From contig NC_090723.1 in the NCBI RefSeq assembly GCF_040954835.1, positions 5,528,001 to 5,592,000 of the forward strand: a DNA stretch of 64,000 nt, given 5' to 3'. The position numbers and the translations under genes were made by a program. Position 1 is the first letter of the stretch. Every line of letters begins with the position of its first letter. The notes under the pieces were generated by a model, which was not told where the DNA came from, searched no databases, and saw only the letters and a program-made list of their open reading frames with translations. This document shows positions 19,943 through 29,758 of this stretch, piece by piece. Source of the stretch: Lepisosteus oculatus (taxonomy: Eukaryota; Chordata; Actinopteri; Semionotiformes; Lepisosteidae).

Positions 19943-22900
19943 GTGAGTTTTAACCTGTTGCGACTTTTTTTGTTTGTTGTTATCGTTCACAGTATCATTG
20001 TTGAAAACTACTGCGCTTTTCGCCACCTAGATTGTAAGCGTCCCAGACAAAAGGGCGTCTTTTAGTAGGCAGTCGCGGTTTGGCCACACTCTTGCGCAGA
20101 CTGGGGACAGACGGGAAAGCGTTATTGCTTGATTGGGGAGCTAGAAAAGTTCTGCGCGATTTCTGGCGAATGTCGCGCCTCTGCAGCTGAGAAATGGCTT
20201 TTGATAAATGCATGCAGAAAGCTGTCCTCGTCTCTTAAAAGGCCAGTCTTTTTGTTTCAAGTGGGTGTGCCCGGTAGACAACTTGGAGAGCAGAGCCTGA
20301 CCGCTGCCCACTTTGCAGAAGCGAGTAGCGTTAGAATTGTGCTGCTTGTCTCTGTAAAAAATCGAATTCACACCTTTTTAGTGCTTTGTAGCCGTCTCCC
20401 CAGTCTATATTAAACGTGGAGGAACAGGTAACGGGTTTATTCCATGCTGAAAAGAAACACAACGTTTCGGCCTTGAAGCCTTCTTCAGGTGTGAGAGAAG
20501 TCTATATTAAACGTGTTTCAAACTAAGTGAGGAGGAGTGATTGCTGTGGTCTTTGTGTTAGTGTGGGCGTGGGGGGGTGTTCCTAAGGTCCAGTTTGTGA
20601 AGTCGCCTCGCACAGTCGCACAGGTTTTATTAAATCAATCCCTTACGCTGGGATTCCCCTCCTCCGTCGCTCAGAGACCCCATGACTGGCACAAGGCAGT
20701 GCGGGGGGGTCTGTTTTATAACTGAGTCGATGCAAGTTGGTGAGTTTCCCTTTCCTGCTGCCTAGACAGTGGCTGTTTTTATCAAGTGAGCAGCAGGTGT
20801 CTTTTTCTCTCAACAGCCTAGTCAGCTGTGTTGTTTTTTTTTTTTATATAACGGGAGGGGGACATCTGCTGATTATCTGGTGTGCGTCTTGAGTCGCCTG
20901 GCTAGATTCTAACCGTTGTGGCTTAATGAATACCCAAAAGCGATTGCATTACCAGTACGAAGAGCCGTTATTGTCGTTTTTTCGTTTGAAAGCGGTATAT
21001 TTCCACTTGGAGTCAAACAGCCCATCTGAGATTATAGTGACTCAATCCACAAGGGTTACTTTCCAGTGCAGATGCTGTCGTATAGTTTGGCGCGATAAAA
21101 CTCCATTTCGCCGCCACTCAGTTGCTCCGAATTGTCCGATAATAAATGGGGGATGGCCACCGCTGTTCCTGTGATATTTTGCATTCAGTTAATTAATGCA
21201 AGCAAAGGTAGTAAAACCCCACTCTGACTGCAGGCAGCGATGGTGCATAGCGCTTCATCTGACGTGATGTCGCTTTACGAGCCTGTGCATTGTGATGCGC
21301 GAGTGAGATTGCGGCGCTTTACAAGTCTGGACCCGGTTGTTTCTGCTTGGTTGCATCAGAATAAATACAGGCAGCTGCGCTCTTTAATCTCCCTTAACCG
21401 CCACCCTTCGGAGCAGCTGTGATACAGTCAACAAGGCCGGTTAACACGCTTCAGAGGTCGAAAATTGACCTCCTGCTCCTCCCAGTGCAAAACAGCGCCC
21501 AAGGCTAGCAGTGCCGAGCAGGAAACTCAAGGGGTTGAAACGGTCTGAAGGTTGGTCGTCTTATTTTTATTTTTCGTGCAGATCAAAAGGTTTCTGCAGC
21601 GCACGCGCCCTTACGGTCTTCCTGGCCTGTTCAGCACCAGCATGGCGGAGCAGCAGCAGCAGCAGCCTCAGCCTGGGTCGGCCCCCGAGCACATCGAGGG
21701 CTCCCTCTCCTTCCCCTTCCTGGACCGGGACGAGACGGTCGCGGCCCTGAAGGAGGCCCGCACCCTCTTCCTCCTGCGCGGGCTCCCGGGCAGCGGCAAG
21801 TCCACCCTGGCCGGGGTCATCGAGGCCCGGTACCAGGACGCCTGCAAGGTGCTGTGCGCGGACGACTATGGCGTGCAGCCGGCCGGGGGCGCCGAGCGCC
21901 AGGCCCTGGACGAGGCGCTGGTCAGCTGCTGCAAGGCCGGCGCGCCCCTGGTGGTGCTGGACGACACCCACCACGAGGGGGCGCGCCTGGAGAGGCTGGC
22001 CGAGCTGGCCGAGGAGCTGGGCTACTGCGTCCTGCTCGTGGAGCCCAAGACGCCCTGGCGGGCCGACCCGGCCCAGCTGCGGCTGAAGACCCACTGGAAG
22101 GAGCTGCCCGAGTCCGCGATGAGCGCCCTGGAGGCCGCGGCTCTGCCCCTGTTCTTCGGCTGGTTCCTGGCACACAAGCACGCGCTCGAGCTGGAGAAGA
22201 GGAGCAGGGAGTTCCTCAAGACCCTGAGCCAGCTGGACCAGTTCAAGCAGCACATCAGTCAGTGTGAGTGCGACGCTTAATCCGGGGCACTGCTCTTTTT
22301 TTCCCTCCTATTTGAACCCTGTCCATCCATTTCATTTTCTAAATTTAGTCCCGCACCGGGTTAGGGAGGGTAGTGGGAGGCTATCCCAGCAACCAACGGG
22401 TGCAAGGCAGGGTGCACCCTGGGTGGGACGCCAGTCCCCGGCAGCCATTTGACGGTTTTCAAAACTTGCTTGAATCTCGAATCTTAAATCGCCCTTGAAT
22501 CAATTTTGTCTGTCTGCTAGTTTTCAGGTTGGTGGGTTTAATGCAGCTCCTTGGAATGCGGTTCTAACAGCTGCATCAAACCCAGATACTCTTCATGCTC
22601 ATCTTAAATCCCCATATTCCTTATTCTGCCTATGCAAGTGTGACTCATGGAGAGAGCAGGGCCTTGAAGGTCTGCAAGTGCCTTTCATCTCGGGAATGTC
22701 CCTTGAGTGAGAAAACGGTGGACTCGATCCTCCTGAAATCTCCTTCTAGACACTACTGGCACCTTCCTTGATGTCTTATCTCCGTTGGCTCTTGCAGTTA
22801 CCAGTGAGGAGCTGGGGTCTCAGGGGGAGGTGGACTTGGAGAAGCATTTCCAGAGCAGAGGAGTGCTGCACTGCACCACCAAGTTCTGCAACTTTGGGAA

Positions 22901-23748
22901 GGCGGATGGAGCCAAGGCCTACGCAGAAAAAGAGGTTGGTCCAAGTCTTTGTACTGGAGCTCGGATGGAGCACGCAGGGCCTAATAAAAGGCATTGTGTG
23001 CCTCTGTGGTGTGATTGCGGGTATCGTGTGCTAGTCTCGGGAGGGGTACCTTTCTGTGTGCAATGTGTGCAGCCTCCCCACATTCCAGAGAAAGCCCATG
23101 TGTCCAGTTTCCTTCTCCAGCCGTAGAACTTGCTGATCTTCCCTTCTTTGAGATCTGTTCCTCGATGCTTTGTAAAATGGCGGAGGGAAAAAAAACATGT
23201 CGGTTCTTCTGGTCTCGCAGGTGGTGAGAGAGTCCATGGGCTGCGTGACCGTCCTGCAGATTTCCGCCTTCTTCGCCACCCCCAGGACGGTGGGTGCCCG
23301 CGTGGCGCTCACCGAGGAGCAGCTGAGGCTGTGGCCGCCGGACGCGGAGAAGGAGGTCATGCCGGATGTGGACCTGCCCCTGGGGAGCCGCGCCCACGTC
23401 ACCCTGGGGTGCGCCGAGGGCGTGGAGGGCGTCCAGACCGGCATCGACCTGCTGGAGTTCGCCAAGCTGGAGAAGGAGGGCTCGGGGGACAAGGTGCAGG
23501 ACCTGGGGGACGGGACTCTGTACTCCTACGGCAACGACATGTGGATGCTGCGCCTGTCCCGGAACGTCGAAGCCCCGGCCATGTTCTCCGGCTTCTACGG
23601 CAAGAAGGAGGAAGAGGGAGGGGCCGGAGCGCAGGAGAAGCCGGAGGAGGAGCAGGGAAAAAAGGCGGAAGCTGGCGAGGAGGAGAAGGAGGAAAAAAAA
23701 GATGGGCAGCCAGAGGGAAAGAAGAAATCCAAGTGCTCTGTCCAGTAA
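19919..23748 (+). CDS. cnp: CNP, 2',3'-cyclic-nucleotide 3'-phosphodiesterase
   Basis: Hydrolyses 2',3'-cyclic nucleotides to 2'-nucleotides; a membrane-anchored myelin protein in vertebrates, and fish homologues are known as RICH. From the internal ATG (21642) three exons give 428 aa. The N-terminal kinase-like half carries a P-loop, GLPGSGKST (47-55). The C-terminal 2H-phosphoesterase half carries both catalytic HxT motifs, HCT (232-234) and HVT (312-314), about 80 residues apart as the family requires. A Glu/Lys-rich tail (381-424) precedes a CaaX box, CSVQ, for lipid anchoring. A predicted upstream exon (19919-19942) would add 28 residues resembling a mitochondrial presequence, as in the mammalian CNP2 isoform. 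The internal start is taken as the main one because it matches mammalian CNP1. Confidence 0.95.
20425..20500 (-). repeat. Interspersed repeat fragment, copy 2 (CNP intron 1)
   Basis: Near-identical in order to 9355-9440: 'cgggtttattccatgctgaaaa', 'acgtttcggcc', 'gaagccttcttcaggtgt'. Confidence 0.7.
21582..22263 (+). CDS. cnp: CNP main exon, P-loop kinase-like domain
   Basis: Acceptor ...tttttcgtgcag; the first 60 bases belong to the long isoform leader, and the CNP1-type ATG is 21642-21644, followed by a short Gln run. Residues 1-207: P-loop, LVVLDDTHHE (Walker B-like) and VLLVEPKTPWR, ending in phase 1 at donor CAGT|gtgagt. Extremely GC-rich. Confidence 0.95.
22315..22445 (-). repeat. Fish interspersed repeat fragment (CNP intron)
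   Basis: 'tccatccatttcattttctaaattta', then 'aggctatcccagcaaccaacgg' and 'caccctgggtgggacgccagtcc': the reverse orientation of the family at 46451-46775. Noncoding. Confidence 0.75.
22798..22934 (+). CDS. cnp: CNP exon with first HxT motif
   Basis: 137 bp, residues 208-253, with GVLHCTTKFCNFGKADGA including the first catalytic His-Cys-Thr. Acceptor ...gctcttgcag, donor GAG|gttggt. Confidence 0.95.
23221..23748 (+). CDS. cnp: CNP last coding exon, second HxT motif and CaaX
   Basis: 528 bp, residues 254-428. Contains LPLGSRAHVTLGCAEGVEGV (second HxT), then ...MWMLRLSRNVEAPAMFSGFY, the charged tail and CSVQ before TAA (23746-23748). Acceptor ...ggtctcgcag. Confidence 0.96.
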   Translation: MVRESMGCVTVLQISAFFATPRTVGARVALTEEQLRLWPPDAEKEVMPDVDLPLGSRAHVTLGCAEGVEGVQTGIDLLEFAKLEKEGSGDKVQDLGDGTLYSYGNDMWMLRLSRNVEAPAMFSGFYGKKEEEGGAGAQEKPEEEQGKKAEAGEEEKEEKKDGQPEGKKKSKCSVQ

Positions 23749-24715
23749 TGGTCTCCCCCTGTAGTATCTGGCAGCTGTGGCACAGTGATTTTTGATGTTA
23801 GTGTGCATTTTTCTGGCATTTTGCTTGTGGAAAGCATTTGGGGAGGTTGAGGGGGGGGGTTTGGGGGCAATCGGGGGTGGCTAGGGGCTGGCGAGGTGAT
23901 CTCGCTGCCCCTTGTCAGTCTTGTGGTGCCGCTGAACCACTTTCTCCACATGCATCCGATCGCCGCTGTGATTTAGACACTTCACGGCAGATAGGGTTTT
24001 TCTTGGCACAATTCGAGTCTTTCCTGTTGTGCATTTTTTTTTTTTTTGGAGTGCTGTTGCTGGAGACCAAAAAGCCCCCTGGTCACATAGGTCCAAGTGT
24101 GGAGGTGGACAGAATGCAGGTTTTATACAAACTTGTTCTGGCTAATATTAATGGTGTTTAACTCCCCCTGTGCCTTGCTAAATGAAACGAAGTGCCTGCA
24201 GGCATTTGGTACATGGGTGACATTCTGAAAAGGGCTTTCTGCCACTTTTTAGCCCCTCCGCATGCAGTTAAACATTCGTTTTGCCTTCACTGCATGTTGT
24301 ACTAGAGGCACTTGACCCAAAGCGAAGATTAAAGGTGTGCAGTTGAAGTCTGTGGAGCTTTCTCGGTGTATACAAGTCTTAACACTCTGCCTGTGTATTT
24401 TCCCTTCCCAGTGCAATGCCTCTTAAATCTGATCTGTTTGAAACCTGTGGCACTGGGTGGCTGTGCTTCTCAGGATCACAGCTTTGCAGAGCTGATTGCT
24501 GGCAGTCCCAAAGCACTTCTTTGCTTTTGTGTTGATAAATAACTGGCTTTGTTTGCACTTTGGTTTTTGGCCTTTCTTTGCACTTCTGTCCATGGAAGAC
24601 CTGGCTCTGAACCTGTTCATGCGGTTGATTTTGTAGGAAAGCTCCACTAGCTCTTATTGTGATGAGGTACTATATATTTTTGCACTAATGTAACTGTTTT
24701 TGTAGACTTAATAAA
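23749..24715 (+). other. cnp: CNP 3' UTR
   Basis: About 960 bases of noncoding sequence ending at AATAAA (24710-24715), which is followed by a GT-rich 'ctgtgcttgctct'. One clear 3' end; no other hexamer of equal quality seen. Confidence 0.75.
24710..24715 (+). terminator. cnp: CNP poly(A) signal
   Basis: AATAAA with a GT-rich element immediately downstream. Confidence 0.75.
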
Positions 24716-25119
24716 ACTGTGCTTGCTCTAACTGACAAGAACGTTTATTGCACTGCCTAGGGATCCTGTGCTACAGGTGTTTCCTGAAGACTGAAACAGA
24801 TGTTGGCGACTGTGCCTACCAACTCCGGAAATATGATCTGATAGATTAACAGCATAGCTGCTATGATGGATGGTTTTGAAGAGCAAGAATTTTCTTATGA
24901 CCAATGCTGAACACATTCAAACCTGTATAAATGGACTGCATAAGCACTCTTACTTCACAGGCCCCTAAAACTTTAGAAGTAAGAAAAGCCATTGTAAAAT
25001 ACGGACTTCTTGATGATCCTTTTTTCCAGTAGTGAAGAAAGGGGAGTGACGTTTTCTACAACTTCACAATATGGTGTCTGTCCAGTAGGTGGTGCCAGTC
25101 TGCAAGTTTCTGAAAAGGT

Positions 25120-25210
25120 TCGTAGGGTATGTGCTAGAGCTTGCTGGGATAGGGTTGTGTGGGAACCAGAGCCTGGATTGGATGAAGTGGTTGGAAAATG
25201 GATATGTACT
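25120..25210 (+). repeat. Fish interspersed repeat, 3' tail fragment
   Basis: 'gcttgctgggatagg', 'ccagagcctggattggatgaag' and 'ggttggaaaatgga' match the end of the element at 46451-46775. Confidence 0.6.
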
Positions 25211-28059
25211 GTAATGGCATTATAGCTGAAGAATACCTTTTTTTGGAACTTATTGTACAGTTCAGAGTACCTTGATAGCTTTAGTTACACATTTACAAAT
25301 ACTCAGTAGCGTTTGAGAGTGGGGCTTGTCCCAGTGGCTTTAATCAGAAGGGCCCGTTTGTCATGTTTGCTGTGGTCTCGTCTTTTATGTAGTCCTATTG
25401 TGTGCCTGCAGTTTGACGTGTAGCCCTGATCCTACAGATTGTTTTAGAGGGCTGGTTTTATAGGCTACCCTAAATAAGCTTTCTAAAGACTGGGTTCACT
25501 TGTAAGTCTGAGATGTATAGTTCTAAGAGAATTCTGATTCATTGAAGTTAGATGCTGGTTCTGTATGATCTTTATTAACATTGTCTGCTTGTTATCTCTT
25601 ACAATGTTTATTTTGCATCCTGATCAATTGATTTAGTCTGTCATCTTGCAAAACCTGCTGGATTGGAGCTCTCCAGGATCGCAGCGAGAGAGGTCTAGTG
25701 CAATACCACACCACTGTTTACCAACTTGATTGCGTTGCCTTGTTCCTGCCTAGATATTGCATGATATACAGCTCTCTGCTCAGATCTGGTGTTCAGGAAG
25801 CCAGCTGCCAATCAGATATTTGAGGGCTTGGTTGCAGCTCAGTTGCACAATGCATTTTTCTTTCAGCTATCATTGAACCTGCAAGTGTTTGCCAATCAGA
25901 TTTACCTCAGCTGTCCCAACAGGCTTTTACACTTGGATCAGAATTGACCTTGAGCTAGGATGGGATAGACAGGGTTATAATTAATCCTTAAAACACTTTA
26001 ATATTTTCAGAAACTCAACAAGAGCACAAACTGTTCAAATGCAACCTTCGTGAAGAGATTAGTGGCAATGATTTCAAAGTTATATTTTGGAAATATTCAA
26101 TTTTAATATCCAAAGATGATTCCAGTCCATTGAAAAGGTACAATTCTGTAACTGCATAATTTCTGCTGAGTTCAGGACAATAAACTGAAGTACTGCTAAA
26201 TATATCTGAACATATTCTGATCTGTTTAACCAAGGTCAGTATGAGAAATAGACACTTTCCAAATTTGTCTGCCTAACCTCTTAACTGCAAGACTTCTTCT
26301 GTTCATGAGCCTTGATTCACATGAGTGGTGCAAGATGCCAATAAAATCAATGTACTTAAAACTGATAATCGATGCTACCGATTTCATGAAAGGAGAAGCT
26401 GGTGTTTCTGGTGTGATGTTTTTAGAAGAATTTTTTTCTACTGCAAAGTGATGGATGCATTGTATAAACATGGGCTATAGAATCGCTGTGGCATAACAAA
26501 TGGTTGCATGAATATTGTGCTTAGTTTAGCTTTCTGGAATTTATAAATAATGCTGAGCTTGTTGGAATCAAGTTCCAGAGATTGATACAACCAGTTCCTT
26601 AATTGCTACATTGATCCTGCTAATTAGCAATTAAATTATCAAGGAGTTGGTTGCAACAAAAGTCTGTACTGGAGCAGTTTGGGAAGGCTATAAATTGAGA
26701 AGGCCTGCTGTAGATTTTGATTTTGTTATAGAAATGGATCAATAATTGGTACAAATAATTGAGCTCAGTTCAGAGGCATCACTCCTTGGTCTACTATCCT
26801 TAATCTAATTTTGTAGGTCATCCTAAATTACCTACTGATAAAGATTGGGGATACCTCTAATTTATTGATCAATTAAATATAGAATTTAAAAAGGATCACT
26901 GGTCTCTGAGGGATGAAGGATGTTCACATTTACATTCCAGTACTCTAATTTAACTCTCCTTAATTGAGCACAATTAATTTTTTGGGGTTTGAGATTATTT
27001 AATGGTTAGCTATATAATCTGCTGGATTGGGGCTCTCCTTTTTAAGGTGGAGGCTGTACTGGTTTTATTTTCCACCTTAATGACTTTTTTTCAAATGATT
27101 ATTTGAGTATGCCTGGATTCACCTGTTTACTTGAGGTTTGCTAGTCACACTTGTGTGGGAGGGGAGTACCCATGCCTGGCTCAGACCGACTGAACACCAG
27201 CCTGTTCCTGTGTAGTTCCAGCCTGCCTAGGACCTACACTAGGACCAGTTCAGCGCAGGGGTCTCCACTCCTGGTCCTGGAGGGACAGTGTGTCGATGGG
27301 CTTTCTAGGTCTCTTCAATGTGCCAGCGACCGTAGGGCTGAGAAAGTGGTGTAATGACTTCTGAATGACTAAATTGTTCCAGTTGCGGCAACAACGAGCT
27401 GAGTCACAGTAAGTCGTTGAGAGCAGTCTTGAAGTGAAGACCTGCAGACTCAGTCTAACACCACTGGATTAGTGTTGCTAACCCCACCCTGACATGCCAG
27501 ATCCGAACGTCTGATGTGTCATGTGAGTTCACCCTGCCTGCTGTCCTGGATCGGCCTGTCTGTGTGGCAGGGCTCCAGAGTCTCAGGGCTACTGGGGAGG
27601 TAAGAGAAGGAGGCTGGTGTGCTGGCTGTTTCCCTTCTGTTGCACAACGTCGGCTGTTGGCACAGCCTCAGCAGGCTGTCGGGTGAGGGGGGCGGTTCGG
27701 TACAGCCACATGTGGAGTCAATAAGACCTTTTAAGTTTAAGTGCGATCACTCCCCATCAGGCTACTCATCATTTCAGTTTTTAACCCTTCTGGTTAGCTT
27801 GTTTTATTCCATCGCTGCTTCACGATGAGGGGCAGAACTCTTGGATCTGTGCACAGGAAAGATTCATGCTCCTGCTAAATATCCATTAATTCAGCTTCGG
27901 GGGAAATCGTGCTGCAGCTAAATGAAGGCGTGCATTCTGTAAAAAAGGCTCAGTCACCCCATGATCGTTACCAGTTTCTGAATGACTTTACTCAGTGACT
28001 GCAGTGAACCGTGAGCCACAGGCTACAAATGTATTCCTAACTGGCCGCAGGGGCCCCTT

Positions 28060-28330
28060 TTTTTGCACAAAGGGTTGTGGGAGTGTGGAACAAGTTACCC
28101 GGCCCTATTCTGAATGAGATTCTCCAATCAGCACTGAGTCACTTCTTTACACCAAGGGTTGCAGAGGTGTGAAACAAACAACCCAGCCATGCTGTTCCAG
28201 TCGATACCCTGGCTTCTTCCAAGACCTGCCTGGATGAGATCTGTGGGTCAATAAGATGCGAACAACTCTGAGCTGGATGGGCTAATTGGCCTCAGCTTGT
28301 TTATGGCTGTTTTTATGTTCTTGTCATTTG
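28060..28330 (+). repeat. Degraded LINE-like repeat remnant
   Basis: 'acaaagggttgtgggagtgtgg' is followed by a second similar start at 28150, then 'ggatgggctaattggcctcagc' and 'ttatgttcttgt', a common terminus of basal ray-finned fish repeats. No coding frame survives. Confidence 0.6.
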
Positions 28331-28369
28331 GCGAAACATGCTTCTGCTCGTAGTGGCACCGCAGCCTGG

Positions 28370-28550
28370 AGCCCCTTTTGGACAACAGGGTCACACTTTG
28401 CCCAGGCCATCGCAGGGCGTGCACACAATTTAGAGGAGTCCACTTACCTAGCTATCATGTCTTTGGGAGGTGAGAGTAAACGAGAGCACCCAGAGAGAAC
28501 CTACAGAAACATGTAAACTCCTCACACAATGAGTCTTGGACTGGGTTGGT
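28370..28550 (-). repeat. Fish interspersed repeat fragment
   Basis: 'catcgcagggcgtgcacac', 'ctttgggaggtgagagtaaacg' and 'cccagagagaacctacagaaaca' are the reverse strand of the family at 46451-46775. Confidence 0.6.
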
Positions 28551-29600
28551 GTGCAGGACCCAAGAGCTCTGTGAAACAGCTGGACAGTACCACAAAACAC
28601 CTTTGTCCTGCCGGAATGACTTAAATTATGCTGAAGACAGACGGGGATTATCATGGTTTTCAGTACCGTAGTAGCAGTAAAGTTATAGGGGACTCTGCTG
28701 CTGCTGAGTTCCTTTGTGGTTTGGGAAGACACAAAACTTAAGGCTTTTGCAACCACTGTTGTCACCTCCGTTTTTTTTTTAGGTTTTCTTGAAACATTTT
28801 ATATTAAATTAAAAAGATTGTACTTGAGATGGGATATAAGGGCATGCCACGTCTTTGCACAGATCTCTGGTCCGAGCCGTCTTGAAGCAATAAAGACGCA
28901 GAACAAATATTTCACTATTACCTGTGTGACGGCAGTTAGCAATAGAAGGAAATACAGTAACGCAACAGAAAGGCGAAAGGAAGTAACTAAGGAACTGTTA
29001 GTCAAATATTTTAGCCGACTCCTTCAGATTTTACTTCTAGGTTATTGGTAAAGGGGATTACAAATTGAGGCCTATTTTACAAGTAAAGAATCCGGAGACT
29101 GCTGTGCTTGTGTTTGCCCACGCGAGCTTGTTGTGGGCACAGCATTCCTGTGGAAACAAGTTTGTCCGCTCACGACCAGTTGTGCCAAGTATCCGGTTTG
29201 CATTTTGTTTTCTTTGCCCTATTGCAACGTCTCTTTCGCACCCGGCTTCCTTCTCCGCTACACGACATTTTAGCGTATTAATAACATAAAAAATAATCAT
29301 TGCTTTTTTTTTAATTGACGTGGAACAAAACTATTACTAATAAGGTGGGGTATATTTCATAGTATGGTAAACAAACAATCTAGGTGTGAATACCTTTTAC
29401 GATATTTCTTAATATATACATTAAATCAGGAAATAGAAGCTTTTTAAAGCGCTAATAACCGCAAAAAAAGTTATGCAGAGTCACTGCACCGGTACTACAA
29501 CAACACTCATCTGTGAGGTTGTGAAACTGATGCTATCGTCTTATTACTCATCTAGGGGTCAAGGCATGCTCCTCCATTCACAGCCGTAGTTAATCGTTAA

Positions 29601-29758
29601 ACCCCGCCCCCCAATCTAAGTGTCCAATTACAGCTTCTATTCTCTATGACGGCTGAAGAAGTTTTGGTACGTCACACCACGCCCCTGAAGCCGAGTCCAG
29701 TCTGGCTCCAGTGTGTCCTGTTCCCAAGTTCCTCTAGGAGCCAAAATGGCGCCGCTGC
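29601..29758 (+). promoter_or_regulatory. acly: ACLY promoter and exon 1 region
   Basis: A CpG-rich block containing, in order: a GC box CCCCGCCCC (29602-29610), CCAAT at 29611-29615 and 29624-29628, an SRE-like TCACACCAC (29672-29680) overlapping a GC-type CCACGCCCC (29677-29685), then a YY1-like AAAATGGCG (29743-29751) and a strong donor CTGC|gtgagt (29759). No other promoter-like interval lies between CNP and the ACLY start codon except weaker CpG sequence to about 30120. TATA-less. Assignment to ACLY is by position and motif content. Confidence 0.6.
29672..29680 (+). promoter_or_regulatory. SREBP-type sterol regulatory element
   Basis: TCACACCAC fits the SRE pattern TCACNCCAC and directly abuts a GC box, with two CCAAT boxes about 45-60 bases upstream. 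SREBP normally acts with Sp1 and NF-Y, and ACLY is a known lipogenic SREBP target. Binding here is inferred. Confidence 0.55.

Larger units (their letters stand above)
24720..29600. other. CNP-ACLY intergenic spacer, repeat-rich
   Basis: Nearly 5 kb without a recognisable exon. Includes a repeat tail at 25120-25210, a cluster of degraded elements sharing 'gctggattgg.gctctcc' (25655-25680 and 27015-27040), a LINE-like remnant at 28060-28330 and another repeat at 28370-28550. An unrecognised noncoding RNA cannot be excluded. Confidence 0.6.

Noticed and set aside
21567..22253. Long open frame on the minus strand (228 codons) opposite CNP
   Set aside because: It is the antisense of the GC-rich P-loop exon; leucine/glutamine/glycine-rich composition, no domain, no start context, and the plus strand is a clear CNP exon.
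22981..23808. 275-codon minus-strand open frame opposite the last CNP exon
   Set aside because: Crosses a CNP intron-exon boundary and mirrors the charged tail; low-complexity, leucine-rich, no recognisable family.
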